Below are positions 8,376 through 17,513 of a stretch of DNA of 53,118 nucleotides, in pieces. How positions within the stretch are numbered: position 1 is the first letter of the stretch; each line of letters begins with the position of its first letter. The position numbers and the translations under genes were made by a program. The notes below the pieces were generated by a model. It did not search any database, had not been told where the DNA came from, and saw only the letters and a list, made by a program, of their open reading frames with translations. The stretch is from Flavobacterium bizetiae (lineage in GTDB: Bacteria > Bacteroidota > Bacteroidia > Flavobacteriales > Flavobacteriaceae). The DNA is taken from assembly GCF_902804475.1 (NCBI RefSeq), contig NZ_CADCSU010000131.1, positions 1-53,118 on the forward strand. Reading direction: 5' to 3'.

Positions 8376-8928
8376 GATTGTCCCCATAAGTCTATTGTTC
8401 TTTCTTATAGGAACCGTTTCTCTTTTTGCCCAGGCAAAAAACGAAACGGTTTTGGTTGTTAAAGACACTAGCAAGTTACAAGAAATAGATCCGCTTACAC
8501 CAGCGAAAGCAGCTTTCTACTCTGCAATCTTACCCGGTTTAGGTCAGGCATACAATAAAAAATACTGGAAAATACCTTTGGTTTACGGAGCAATTGGTAC
8601 CAGTTTATATTTTTATATCGACAATAATAACAAGTACCGCGATTATCGTAACGCTTATAAGCGAAGATTAGAAGGTTATAATGACGATAAATACCAATTT
8701 CTGGATGAAAGCCGACTTGTTGCAGGTCAGAAATTCTATCAACGAAACAGGGATTTATCTGCTTTATTTGTCGTTGCTTTTTATGCTCTAAACATTATAG
8801 ACGCCAATGTTGATGCTGCCTTAATTCAATTCAACGTAAGCGAAAGATTATCAATGCGTCCGGAAGTATATCCAAACGACATTACTTTCAGACCAAACGT
8901 TGGACTAACTTTTAATTACCACTTTTAA
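8368..8928 (+). CDS. DUF5683 protein, probably exported
   Basis: 186 residues from a GTG start that overlaps the end of parB by 8 bases, indicating coupled translation. A hydrophobic N-terminus ending SLFAQA looks like a signal peptide. The DUF5683 core follows: DPLTPAKAAFYSAILPGLGQ, then AYNKKYWKIPLVYGAIGTSLYFYIDNN, which contains a hydrophobic segment. A second hydrophobic stretch (LSALFVVAFYALNIIDANVDAAL) precedes a C-terminus ending in FNYHF, an aromatic end seen in many outer-membrane proteins. Function unknown. Conserved placement between parB and dapB in Flavobacteriia suggests a housekeeping envelope role. Confidence 0.8.
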   Translation: MNKIVPISLLFFLIGTVSLFAQAKNETVLVVKDTSKLQEIDPLTPAKAAFYSAILPGLGQAYNKKYWKIPLVYGAIGTSLYFYIDNNNKYRDYRNAYKRRLEGYNDDKYQFLDESRLVAGQKFYQRNRDLSALFVVAFYALNIIDANVDAALIQFNVSERLSMRPEVYPNDITFRPNVGLTFNYHF

Positions 8929-8965
8929 ATAACACTGGTTATTTGAACTCAAAAATACATACAAA

Positions 8966-9667
8966 ATGAAAATTGCGCTTTTAGGATACGGAAAAATGGG
9001 TAAAGTAATTGAACGAATTGCTTTAGAAAGAGGTCACGAAATTGTTTTAAAGAAAGACGAATTCAATACATACGACGGACTTTCAACTGCAGATGTTGCA
9101 ATTGACTTTAGCGTTCCGACTGCTGCAGTAAGCAACATTTCGAGCTGTTTTAACAATAACGTACCAGTTGTTTCAGGAACAACAGGCTGGTTAGAACATT
9201 TTGACGAAATGGTTGCTCTTTGCAACGAAAAACAAGGCGGATTCATTTCTAGTTCAAACTTTAGTTTAGGAGTAAACATCTTCTTTGAACTGAATGAATA
9301 TTTAGCTAAAATCATGTCACAGTTTGACTCTTATAAAGTAACGATGGAGGAAATTCATCACACTCAAAAACTAGATGCTCCAAGCGGAACAGCTATTTCT
9401 TTGGCAAAAGGTGTTATCGAAAATAGCAATTATGCCAATTGGACTTTAGATCAGGCCAAATCAAATGAAATTCATATTGAAGCAAAAAGAATTGGCGATG
9501 TTCCGGGAACTCATACCGTAACTTACGACTCAATTGTAGACAGCATCGAATTAAAACATACCGCTCATAACCGCGAAGGTTTTGCTCTTGGAGCTGTAAT
9601 TGCTGCTGAATGGCTTGCTGGTAAAACAGGAATTTACAGCATGAAAGATGTATTAAATTTAAAATAA
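8966..9667 (+). CDS. dapB: 4-hydroxy-tetrahydrodipicolinate reductase
   Basis: Catalyses the NAD(P)H-dependent second step from aspartate semialdehyde toward diaminopimelate and lysine, in the cytoplasm. The 233-residue chain is shorter than the E. coli enzyme (about 273), as usual for Bacteroidota. Visible motifs are the nucleotide-binding GYGKMGKVIE (residues 7-16), PVVSGTTGWLEHF, the active-site EEIHHTQKLDAPSGTA, and AHNREGFALGAV. The gene follows the DUF5683 gene after a 37-base gap holding only a tiny hairpin, so it is probably in the parAB operon. Diaminopimelate feeds the peptidoglycan pathway, to which murB (23026) also contributes. Confidence 0.95.
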   Translation: MKIALLGYGKMGKVIERIALERGHEIVLKKDEFNTYDGLSTADVAIDFSVPTAAVSNISSCFNNNVPVVSGTTGWLEHFDEMVALCNEKQGGFISSSNFSLGVNIFFELNEYLAKIMSQFDSYKVTMEEIHHTQKLDAPSGTAISLAKGVIENSNYANWTLDQAKSNEIHIEAKRIGDVPGTHTVTYDSIVDSIELKHTAHNREGFALGAVIAAEWLAGKTGIYSMKDVLNLK

Positions 9668-9735
9668 TCAAATTTTAAAGTAGTAAGGTTTTCAAAAGAA
9701 CGACCTGAAACTTGAAACATAAAACAAAAAAAACC

Positions 9736-11292
9736 ATGACACTATATCTTTGGTTCGTATTTTTCTTAGCCGTACAAGTAATTCACTTTATAGGAACCTG
9801 GAAACTGTATCAGGCAGCCGGGAGAAAAGCCTGGGAAGCTGCAATTCCGGTTTATAATTCAATAATTTTAATGAAAATAATCAGTCGCCCAACTTGGTGG
9901 ACTTTATTGCTTTTCATCCCAATTATTAATTTAATTATGTTTCCTGTTGTTTGGGTAGAAACCTTAAGAACATTTGGTAAAAAATCTACTTTAGACACTT
10001 TCTTAGGAATTTTTACTTTTGGTTTTTACATCTATTATGTAAACTATACTCAAAAATTAGAATATAACGCCAACAGAGAATTAAGACCGCAAAATAAAAC
10101 TGCTGACACTATAAGTTCTCTGCTTTTTGCTATTATCGTAGCAACATTAGTACACACGTATGTAGTACAGCCTTATACAATTCCTACTTCATCTTTAGAA
10201 AAATCATTACTAATTGGTGATTTCTTGTTTGTAAGCAAAGTAAACTACGGCCCTCGTGTTCCTATGACAACTGTTGCTTTACCAATGGTTCACGATACAA
10301 TACCATTTTTAAAAAGAAAATCATACTTAAGCTGGCCACAATTACCTTATTTCAGACTACCGGCTTTAGAAAAAATCAAACGATCAGATATTGTGGTTTT
10401 CAACTGGCCAGTAGATACAGTTCATTATTTCTACGAGCCAAAAGGAAGACCTGGCGTTATAAAACCAATCGATAAAAAATCGAATTACGTAAAAAGATGT
10501 GTTGGTATTCCTGGTGACAGTTTATCAATTGTAGACGGTTTTGTTTTTATTAACGGAAAAAAATTAATCTTACCTGAGCGTGCTAAACCTCAATATTCTT
10601 ATTCAGTTGCATTAGACGGAAAAACTCCGGTTGATTTTGAATCATTAATGAAAGAACTGGATATTACTGATGGCGCTTACATTAAAGATCAGGAGAAAAG
10701 AGATACCATCTATTTCAGAGCATTAACAGAAGCAAGTGCTGAACGTTTAAAAAACACTCCCGGAATTACTGCTGTAAAAAGAGAAATTGACAGAGGAAAC
10801 GACAATGCAATTTTCCCTCATATCAACAAATGGAGCCAGGATAATTTTGGACCAATTTATATTCCTGAAGCAGGAAAAACAGTGGCGTTAACGAATGAAT
10901 CTTTGCCGTTTTACAAAGAAATCATTACCAAATACGAAGGCAATACTTTACAGTTGGATGGTTCTCATTTTTTAATCAACGGAAAACAAGCTACGTCATA
11001 TACCTTCAAACAAGATTATTACTGGATGATGGGAGACAACCGTCATAATTCTGAAGATAGCCGTTACTGGGGTTATGTGCCTGCAAATCATATTGTAGGG
11101 AAGCCTGTTTTTATCTGGATGAGCTGGGACACTAACGGAAAAGGAATCAACAAAGTTCGTTGGGACCGAGTTTTCACTACAGTAAATGGTGAAGGACAAC
11201 CGCAATCGTACTTTAAATATTTCTTAATTGTTCTTGCAGCATATTTTGTTGGAGAATATTTCTGGAGAAAAAGAAAAGAAAACAAAGCATAA
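9736..11292 (+). CDS. lepB: Signal peptidase I, large Bacteroidota form
   Basis: Inner-membrane protease that removes Sec signal peptides. I chose ATG 9736 (518 residues) over an in-frame TTG at 9712, which lies in a repeat-like CCTGAAACTTGAAAC leader. Several N-terminal helices precede the catalytic part. The serine box reads QPYTIPTSSLEKS, with Ser153 as the likely nucleophile, followed by GDFLFVSKVNYGPRVPMT. The lysine box is YVKRCVGIPGDS with Lys253. The terminal box is GDNRHNSEDSRYWGYVP. About 180 residues separate the lysine box from GDNR, much more than in E. coli LepB. A final transmembrane helix (YFLIVLAAYFVGEYFW) ends the chain. Confidence 0.93.
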   Translation: MTLYLWFVFFLAVQVIHFIGTWKLYQAAGRKAWEAAIPVYNSIILMKIISRPTWWTLLLFIPIINLIMFPVVWVETLRTFGKKSTLDTFLGIFTFGFYIYYVNYTQKLEYNANRELRPQNKTADTISSLLFAIIVATLVHTYVVQPYTIPTSSLEKSLLIGDFLFVSKVNYGPRVPMTTVALPMVHDTIPFLKRKSYLSWPQLPYFRLPALEKIKRSDIVVFNWPVDTVHYFYEPKGRPGVIKPIDKKSNYVKRCVGIPGDSLSIVDGFVFINGKKLILPERAKPQYSYSVALDGKTPVDFESLMKELDITDGAYIKDQEKRDTIYFRALTEASAERLKNTPGITAVKREIDRGNDNAIFPHINKWSQDNFGPIYIPEAGKTVALTNESLPFYKEIITKYEGNTLQLDGSHFLINGKQATSYTFKQDYYWMMGDNRHNSEDSRYWGYVPANHIVGKPVFIWMSWDTNGKGINKVRWDRVFTTVNGEGQPQSYFKYFLIVLAAYFVGEYFWRKRKENKA

Positions 11293-11311
11293 AACGTTTA
11301 TTCGTTAAACT

Positions 11312-11360
11312 GGTAAATCGTTTAATTGTTTCTTAAAAAAGAACGATTAAACGATTTACC
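11312..11360. repeat. Inverted repeat in front of the WbqC-like gene
   Basis: Arms 11312-11330 and 11342-11360 pair over 19 bases with one wobble (core GGTAAATCGTTTAAT). The same words recur at 30972-31040 before the GAPDH gene. It lies between lepB and the next start codon, so it could be an attenuator-like or mobile repeat. Confidence 0.75.
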
Positions 11361-11379
11361 GATTAAACAAAAAAATATC

Positions 11380-11994
11380 ATGAATTCCTTATTACTTCCT
11401 ACCTATTTTCCGTCTATTAGTCACTTTGCAGTTATGGCTCAATCTGAAAATATTACTTTTGAAATGGAAGATAATTTTCAAAAACAAACCAATAGAAACC
11501 GTACTTACATCTATAGTCCAAACGGAATTCAGCTGCTAAATATCCCTATTAAACATTCTAAAACATTACATCAAAAAACAAAAGATGTTTTAATTGAGAA
11601 TGAATTCGACTGGCAAAAACAACATTTTAAATCCTTAGAAGCCGGATATAGAAGTTCGCCTTTTTTTGAGTTTTTCGAAGACGACATCCGTCCAATTTTC
11701 GAAAAACAACACAATTTCCTTATGGATTTGAATATGGAAGTTCTAGACATCGTAACAAAGTGTTTACGAATGAAATTAGACTTTTCTAAAACTACAGAAT
11801 ACTTTCATGAAGCCGAAAACATCACTGATTTTAGATTTTTGGCAAACGGAAAAAAAGATCCAAATGCATTCGAAAAATATACTCAGGTTTTTGATGACAA
11901 ACACGGATTCATCAACAATCTAAGTGTATTAGACTTACTTTTTAATGAAGGTAAATTTGCAATGGATTATTTAAAAACACAGAAACTAGTATAA
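11380..11994 (+). CDS. WbqC-like family protein
   Basis: A 204-residue cytoplasmic protein. I chose ATG 11380 (MNSLLLPTYFPSISHFA); an upstream in-frame TTG at 11326 lies inside the inverted repeat. The N-terminus has the family pattern LLPTYFPSISHFAVMAQSE, then DNFQKQTNRNRTYIYSPNG and LLNIPIKHS. WbqC-like proteins occur in polysaccharide clusters and are suggested to take part in sugar modification, but their activity is not established. It is the last gene of the forward parA-lepB run and converges on an EEP-fold gene; the short gap between them shows no clear hairpin. Confidence 0.82.
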   Translation: MNSLLLPTYFPSISHFAVMAQSENITFEMEDNFQKQTNRNRTYIYSPNGIQLLNIPIKHSKTLHQKTKDVLIENEFDWQKQHFKSLEAGYRSSPFFEFFEDDIRPIFEKQHNFLMDLNMEVLDIVTKCLRMKLDFSKTTEYFHEAENITDFRFLANGKKDPNAFEKYTQVFDDKHGFINNLSVLDLLFNEGKFAMDYLKTQKLV

Positions 11995-12050
11995 TCTTTC
12001 TATTTTTTTTTTGGAATTTGGAATTTTAAAAATTTGTTTATTTTTAAAAT

Positions 12051-13097
12051 CTATTCCATCGAAAGTCTCGCCATAATAGGATAATGATCGGAGTTTTCGA
12101 AATCAGGAAAACTTTCAAATCCTTTTACTTTCATTTTACTGTCGGTAAAAATATAGTCAATTCGGGCTGGGTAATATTTAAATTTATAAGTTGCCCCAAA
12201 ACCCTCTCCTGCTTCTTCAAAAGCATCTTTTTGTTTTCCTTTTATACTTCGGTATACATAAGAAAACGGACTATTATTCATGTCGCCACAAATAATAAAT
12301 GGGGTTTTGCATTTTTTAATATTCTCTTTAAATATTTCTGCCTGCTCCTGTTGCTGCCTAAACCCTTTACTGATTCGGGTATAAATAAGCTGCGACTTTT
12401 CCTGATTTACATTATCAATATTATTCGAAATCTCACTTACATCAGGCGAAATTTTAATCGACTGCAAGTGCATATTATAAACTCTGATTACATCTTTTCC
12501 GCGTTTTATATCAGCATAAACCACATTATTATCAGACTTAGGAAAAATAATATTACCTTCATTTATAATAGGAAATTTAGAAAAAATAGCCTGTCCGGTT
12601 TTAATCTGATTACCATCTATAAAAATATAGCGATGAGGATACACTTTTAGATCGATATGAGCTGAATTTGAATATTCCTGAATACAAAGAATATCAGGAT
12701 CCTGTTCGTCGATAAAACTTTTTATATTAGACGGAATATCATCTCGGTCCAGCCATTTAAAAACATTAAAAAGACGCACATTATAACTCATGATCGAGAA
12801 GTCTTTTTCATCTTTGATATATTCTTTGGCAGAGAATTTATAAAATTTGCTAATAAAGGTAATTCCAGTAAGCAAAACCAAACCAGACAAAATAAGGCGT
12901 TTTTTAAACTGAATCGCCCAATAAATAAAGAACAACCCGTTAAGCACAAAAAAAGCCGGCATAAACAACGTTAGCACCGATAAAAGCGGAAAACTCTTAG
13001 GTGCTAAAAATGGTAAAATATAAATACTAAATGTTACTACAGTCAGCACTATATTCAAAAAGAACATTATTTTATTAAACCACGAAAGGTTTTTCAT
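12051..13097 (-). CDS. Membrane-tethered endonuclease/exonuclease/phosphatase family protein
   Basis: 348 residues. Three N-terminal transmembrane helices (to about residue 85) are followed by an EEP-fold domain. Catalytic landmarks are MSYNVRLFN, ILCIQEYS (metal-binding Glu), the ICGDMNNSP box, RIDYIFTD and the C-terminal SDHYPIMA with the catalytic histidine. The fold hydrolyses phosphodiesters or phosphomonoesters. Substrate cannot be told from sequence, and members include nucleases, sphingomyelinases and inositol phosphatases. Its orientation would put the domain outside or at the membrane face. It follows a rhomboid protease gene by only 18 bases, so it is likely co-transcribed with the rhomboid-mutL block. 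Confidence 0.87.
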   Translation of the reverse strand: MKNLSWFNKIMFFLNIVLTVVTFSIYILPFLAPKSFPLLSVLTLFMPAFFVLNGLFFIYWAIQFKKRLILSGLVLLTGITFISKFYKFSAKEYIKDEKDFSIMSYNVRLFNVFKWLDRDDIPSNIKSFIDEQDPDILCIQEYSNSAHIDLKVYPHRYIFIDGNQIKTGQAIFSKFPIINEGNIIFPKSDNNVVYADIKRGKDVIRVYNMHLQSIKISPDVSEISNNIDNVNQEKSQLIYTRISKGFRQQQEQAEIFKENIKKCKTPFIICGDMNNSPFSYVYRSIKGKQKDAFEEAGEGFGATYKFKYYPARIDYIFTDSKMKVKGFESFPDFENSDHYPIMARLSME

Positions 13098-13115
13098 ATT
13101 CTTATGCTAAAAGGA

Positions 13116-13979
13116 TTATTTTCCAGCTTTAAATAAAAACTCTTTTTCTTCTTTTGTCAAACAATCATAGCCTGACTGGCTAATCTTGTCTAAAATTTCA
13201 TCAATTTGTTGTTGCGTTTTATCTTTCGTAACAATTCTTGACGTGACTTTTTCGGTAGGTTTTTTGTAATTTTTATGAACTTTTTTGAAAGGGGTCGTAG
13301 GGGATTTTTTAAATAGATTTGTAAAGAAATCTAATGTTCTCGAAACTATTTTGCTTAAATCTGTTCCGTTTTGAAGGAGTTTAATATAAACAAAACCAAA
13401 AATTGCTCCGGCCAAATGAGATACGTGTCCGCCGGTATTATCTAATCTAAACTGCATTAAATCAAGCACCAGAATTACTGCTGTAATATGCCAAAGCTTA
13501 ACATTACCAAAAAACATCAAACGCACACCCATTAAAGGCTGATATGTTGTTACAGCAACCAGAATTGCCATAATCGCTGCTGAAGCCCCAACAATTGGAG
13601 CTGAAATATTAAAAAAGTAAAAACTCAAGGCAAACGCAACACCAGCAAAGATGGCCCCTAAAATATACAATCCTAAATATTGCTTTTGAGTAAAAAAGGT
13701 AAGAAACAAATTGCTCGCAAAGTTTAAAACCATCATATTAAACAGCAAATGCAGAAATGACGCGTGAAAAAAAGCATAGGTTAAAAATGTCCACGGTTTA
13801 AACAAAAATATGTTCGGATCCGATGACAAAGCCAACCAGGTTGGATAATTAAAACCTCCTCCTGAATATGAATAAAAGAACACTAAAGAGATCAGAAAAC
13901 AAGCAATGTTCCAATAAATAACACGCATTGCTATACCACCCAATCTGTACTGTAATTTTAAATCATCAAGAATATTCAT
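13116..13979 (-). CDS. Rhomboid family intramembrane serine protease (first copy)
   Basis: 287 residues with about six transmembrane helices and a cytoplasmic, lysine-rich C-terminal tail of about 80 residues. The catalytic serine is Ser133 in VGASAAIMAIL and the likely histidine is His185 in GGHVSHLAGA. The FFHASFLHLLFNMMVL helix is the family's HxxxN-type loop region. Rhomboids cut transmembrane helices of substrates, which are unknown here. The tail resembles the soluble tail seen in Flavobacteriia homologues. It lies 43 bases downstream of another rhomboid gene, suggesting an old tandem duplication. Confidence 0.92.
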   Translation of the reverse strand: MNILDDLKLQYRLGGIAMRVIYWNIACFLISLVFFYSYSGGGFNYPTWLALSSDPNIFLFKPWTFLTYAFFHASFLHLLFNMMVLNFASNLFLTFFTQKQYLGLYILGAIFAGVAFALSFYFFNISAPIVGASAAIMAILVAVTTYQPLMGVRLMFFGNVKLWHITAVILVLDLMQFRLDNTGGHVSHLAGAIFGFVYIKLLQNGTDLSKIVSRTLDFFTNLFKKSPTTPFKKVHKNYKKPTEKVTSRIVTKDKTQQQIDEILDKISQSGYDCLTKEEKEFLFKAGK

Positions 13980-14022
13980 AAAAGCTTTTTTTAGTTTTTA
14001 TTTACGATATTAAAGTTAAAAA

Positions 14023-14772
14023 TTAATTCCAACGATTACTATTAAATTGATTTTTTTTCCAGTACCACATAATTAAAAATCCTGTCAAAGCGCCACCAAC
14101 GTGAGCAAAATGCGCAATTCCTGTTCCTCCACTTCCAAATAAAGAGCTTCCTCTAAATCCTAAAAACAAATCGACAGCTAAAATTCCCGGCACAAAATAT
14201 TTCGCTTTAATAGGCACAGGAATAAACATAAGAGCCAACTCAGCATTAGGAAACATAAAAGCAAAAGCTGTTAGTAAACCATAAATAGCTCCAGAAGCCC
14301 CTACAACTGTACCGATATAAGAATCTGTAAAACTTGAAAACTGAGAAACAGAAACTAAATCCTGCCATCTTGTGTCTATTTTTCCTTCACTTAAAAGCTT
14401 CAAGACCTCCGCTTTTTGATATCCGTTGGCCATTAAAACATTCATCGTATCCTGAAAAGAATAATAATTTACTGCCGTATGTAATAATGCAGCACCTAAT
14501 CCGCAGGAAATATAAAAGAATAAAAACTTCTTACCTCCCCAAAAATGTTCTAATGCCGATCCAAACGAAACCATTGCAATCATATTAAAAGCAATATGCA
14601 TAATTCCGCCATGCATAAACATATGCGTTATAGGTTGCCAAGCTCTGAAATTTGGATTTTCAGGAAAAAACATAGCAAAATATTCATAAGAAACTGGCAC
14701 TAATTGAGAACCAATAAAAAAGATAATATTAATTATCAGTAATTGTTTTACTACGGGAGTCATATTCATCAT
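14023..14772 (-). CDS. Rhomboid family intramembrane serine protease (second copy)
   Basis: 249 residues, about six transmembrane helices. Catalytic Ser160 is in VVGASGAIYGLL, and His221 is in AHFAHVGGALTGF. The family landmark HMFMHGGIMHIAFNM is present. A loop of about 50 residues before the serine helix (DTMNVLMANGYQKAEVLKLL and on) is absent from the first copy. The start codon overlaps the mutL stop (ATGA-type, 4 bases), so this gene depends on mutL transcription and probably translation. The substrate is unknown. Confidence 0.93.
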   Translation of the reverse strand: MMNMTPVVKQLLIINIIFFIGSQLVPVSYEYFAMFFPENPNFRAWQPITHMFMHGGIMHIAFNMIAMVSFGSALEHFWGGKKFLFFYISCGLGAALLHTAVNYYSFQDTMNVLMANGYQKAEVLKLLSEGKIDTRWQDLVSVSQFSSFTDSYIGTVVGASGAIYGLLTAFAFMFPNAELALMFIPVPIKAKYFVPGILAVDLFLGFRGSSLFGSGGTGIAHFAHVGGALTGFLIMWYWKKNQFNSNRWN

Positions 14773-16709
14773 AAGGCAAACTTTTTATCTATATCTTCAA
14801 CACGCATGGTGATGAAGGTAGGTTTTTGAAAAGGTGAAATATTTGGATCTTTACAAGCAAACAAACCGTTTACTAAATTATCTTGTTCTTTCTCGGTTAA
14901 ATAAGATCCTGTTTTAACCGCTAAACTTTTAGCCATAGATTTGGCTATCGTATCATTCTGACTATAACTATTTGCCGGGATTCCGTCTTGCAGATCACTT
15001 AACAATTGCTCAATTACAAGAGAAACTTCACTTTCGGTAATATTTACCGGAATTCCGGAAATTACAATATGATCCGTTTGCGCATCTTCAAAAACAAAAC
15101 CTGTTGTTTCTAAGGAAGGTTTTAATTCTTCGATTAATGTCATTTCATCAGAAGAATAAAACAAATTCAAAGGAAATAACAATTGCTGACTTGAGGCTTG
15201 ATTCACAGTCATATTAAGCAAAAATTGCTCATATAAAATACGTTGGTGCGCACGTTGCTGATCAACGATTACCATTCCGGATTTTATTGGCGAAACAATA
15301 TATTTTTTATGAATTTGGTACGTTCCCTGACTCGCCTGCTCTATTTCATTATCATTAAATAATGACGACGTTACTTCTTCATTTTCGAATGTAAAAGGTG
15401 AACTTTCTATAGCTTCAGGACTTTCTGTATCTAAACCAACATATAAACTTTCCCAAGTTGCCGTTGGTTCTACCCTTTTTGAATAACCCGAATAAGAAGA
15501 ACCTGAACTTGAACCTGATGAAAATGACGATGAAGAACCTGAACTGTAACCAGAACCAGATCCCGAACTTGCTTTTGTATAATGTTGATTGGTTTTATCA
15601 TCCGTAAAAGGATTAAAAGTTCCATCAACCTGAATTGTAGGCGTTTCTGCTTCTAAATCTTTATAATGATATGGTGTATCTAAATTGGCATCGCGATCAA
15701 AATCAAGAACAGGCGCAACATTAAATTGTCCTAAACTATGCTTTATCGACGCTCTTAAAATAGCATACAAAGCTTGTTCATCATCAAACTTAATTTCTGT
15801 TTTAGTAGGATGAATATTGATATCGATTGTATTGGGCGGAACTTGCAAAAACAAGAAATAACTTGGTTGCGAACCATCTTTCAAAAGTCCGTCATAAGCC
15901 GCCATTACTGCATGATGCAAATAACCACTTTTTATAAAACGATCGTTTACAAAAAAGAATTGTTCGCCTCTGTTTTTCTTCGCAAACTCAGGTTTACAAA
16001 CAAATCCCTGAACATTTATAATCTCTGTATCTTCGTTCACCGGAACCAGTTTTTCATTGGTTTTACCCGACATAATCCCCACAATACGCTGACGATAACC
16101 TGCAGCGGGCAAATTATACATTTCGCTGCCGTTATGATAAAACGTAAAATGAATGTTAGGGTGCGCCAGAGCTACACGCTGAAACTCATCCATAACATGA
16201 CGAAATTCAACCGTATCTGATTTTAAAAAATTACGACGCGCCGGAATATTAAAAAACAAATTTTTAACCGCAAATGAAGTTCCTTTTGGTAAAACGGCCA
16301 CTTCCTGCGAAACAAATTTACTTCCTTCGATTATAATATGCGTTCCCAGTTCGTCCTGATCTTGCTTGGTTTTCATTTCCATATGGGCAATTGCGGCAAT
16401 AGAAGCCAATGCCTCACCACGAAAACCTTTTGTACATAATGAAAACAAATCTTCTGCCTGACGAATTTTAGAAGTAGCGTGACGCTCAAAACACAAACGC
16501 GCATCGGTCACACTCATTCCTGAACCATTATCAATAACCTGAACTAATGATTTTCCTGCATCTTTAATGATTAATTTAATGTCGGTTGCCTTAGCATCAA
16601 CAGCATTTTCTAACAGCTCTTTTACGACTGAAGCAGGTCTTTGAACCACTTCTCCAGCGGCAATTTGGTTAGCAACGTGATCAGGAAGTAATTGAATAAT
16701 ACTCGACAT
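14769..16709 (-). CDS. mutL: DNA mismatch repair protein MutL, endonuclease residues missing
   Basis: 646-residue matchmaker ATPase of mismatch repair. The N-terminal GHKL domain is intact: ELLENAVDAKATDI (Glu34, Asn35), DNGSGM (60-65), TKGFRGEAL (94-102). A low-complexity Ser/Gly linker spans about 381-412. The C-terminal domain carries DQQRAHQRILYE at 483-494 where endonuclease MutLs have DQHAxxExxxxE. SPFQKPT at 625-631 stands in place of CPHGRPT, and the ACR-type cysteine near 596 is also absent. By these signs it should lack nicking activity. Upstream lies a -7 box at 16761-16768; the rhomboid gene overlaps its stop. Confidence 0.96.
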   Translation of the reverse strand: MSSIIQLLPDHVANQIAAGEVVQRPASVVKELLENAVDAKATDIKLIIKDAGKSLVQVIDNGSGMSVTDARLCFERHATSKIRQAEDLFSLCTKGFRGEALASIAAIAHMEMKTKQDQDELGTHIIIEGSKFVSQEVAVLPKGTSFAVKNLFFNIPARRNFLKSDTVEFRHVMDEFQRVALAHPNIHFTFYHNGSEMYNLPAAGYRQRIVGIMSGKTNEKLVPVNEDTEIINVQGFVCKPEFAKKNRGEQFFFVNDRFIKSGYLHHAVMAAYDGLLKDGSQPSYFLFLQVPPNTIDINIHPTKTEIKFDDEQALYAILRASIKHSLGQFNVAPVLDFDRDANLDTPYHYKDLEAETPTIQVDGTFNPFTDDKTNQHYTKASSGSGSGYSSGSSSSFSSGSSSGSSYSGYSKRVEPTATWESLYVGLDTESPEAIESSPFTFENEEVTSSLFNDNEIEQASQGTYQIHKKYIVSPIKSGMVIVDQQRAHQRILYEQFLLNMTVNQASSQQLLFPLNLFYSSDEMTLIEELKPSLETTGFVFEDAQTDHIVISGIPVNITESEVSLVIEQLLSDLQDGIPANSYSQNDTIAKSMAKSLAVKTGSYLTEKEQDNLVNGLFACKDPNISPFQKPTFITMRVEDIDKKFAL

Positions 16710-16760
16710 TAAGAAAAAATAATTAAAAAGTTAAGGTTAAAATTTTTGAACCAAGAAGCA

Positions 16761-16768
16761 CAAATTTA
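16761..16768 (-). promoter_or_regulatory. -7 box for mutL
   Basis: Reverse-strand TAAATTTG fits TAnnTTTG, 52 bases upstream of the mutL ATG and downstream of the ribH terminator. No good -33 TTG is seen, so this is moderate support. Confidence 0.42.
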
Positions 16769-16814
16769 ATGAATTTCTCTTGGCTTTTAGAATAAGTGCT
16801 GTCATAAAAAAAAC

Positions 16815-16850
16815 AAAAAACCTGTACTATTTTACACAGCACAGGTTTTT
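16815..16850 (-). terminator. Terminator of ribH
   Basis: AAAAACCTGT at 16816-16825 pairs with ACAGGTTTTT at 16841-16850. On the reverse strand the stem is followed by a T-run. It ends the TPR-ribH unit just after ribH and before the mutL promoter. Confidence 0.8.
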
Positions 16851-16873
16851 AATATTTTAGAAGAAAAATATTG

Positions 16874-17446
16874 CTATTCTTTCTCGATTTTTATTGGAGT
16901 TTCTTCTATTTGTAGTGCTCCTGAAGACAACAATGGTTGGTTAAACGGGTGCGACATCGAAGCTTGTTGACGAATATATGCCATTTTGATTGCAGCAATT
17001 GCAGCTTCGGTTCCTTTGTTTCCGTGAATTCCTCCACTTCTATCAATCGACTGCTGAATATTATTGTCAGTCAAAACGCAAAAAATAACCGGAATATCAG
17101 TTTGAACATTCAAATCTTTAATTCCTTGTGTTACACCTTCGCATACAAAATCAAAATGTTTGGTTTGTCCCTGAATTACACATCCAATTACAATTACCGC
17201 ATCTACATTTTGCGTCTGCAACATTTTTTTCGCACCATAAATCAACTCAAAACTTCCTGGAACATTCCAGCGAATAATTTGTTGAGCCGGAACTTCATTA
17301 TCAATTAGCGCTTCAAAAGCACCATTGTAAAGTCCTTCAGTTATAGTTTCATTCCACTCAGAAACAACAATCCCAAATCGAAAGTCTTTCGCATTTGGGA
17401 TCGTGTTTTTATCGTATTCTGATAAGTTTTTATTTTCGGTAGCCAT
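16874..17446 (-). CDS. ribH: 6,7-dimethyl-8-ribityllumazine synthase
   Basis: Forms the lumazine precursor of riboflavin from dihydroxybutanone phosphate and the ribitylamino-uracil. The 190-residue chain has the usual core: FRFGIVVSEWNETITEGLYNGA (Trp-Asn motif for the pyrimidine), GSFELIYGAKKM, GCVIQGQTKHFDFVCEGVTQG with the catalytic His, and PVIFCVLTDNN. A C-terminal extension of about 30 residues (from MSHPFNQPLL) goes beyond the E. coli enzyme (about 156). The gene is 67 bases downstream of a TPR gene and has its own strong terminator. No riboswitch was seen upstream. Confidence 0.95.
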   Translation of the reverse strand: MATENKNLSEYDKNTIPNAKDFRFGIVVSEWNETITEGLYNGAFEALIDNEVPAQQIIRWNVPGSFELIYGAKKMLQTQNVDAVIVIGCVIQGQTKHFDFVCEGVTQGIKDLNVQTDIPVIFCVLTDNNIQQSIDRSGGIHGNKGTEAAIAAIKMAYIRQQASMSHPFNQPLLSSGALQIEETPIKIEKE

Positions 17447-17513
17447 CTGTATATTTTAAATTTTTAAATTCTCAAATACAAATCTACAATCTTAAATCTA
17501 AAATCTAAAATTA

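Noticed and set aside
12084..12650. Plus-strand reading frame of 188 codons
   Set aside because: It lies wholly antisense to the EEP-family gene, has Phe/Ile/Lys-rich composition and no recognisable domain.
15774..16220. Plus-strand reading frame of 148 codons
   Set aside because: Antisense to the ATPase part of mutL and without domain features.
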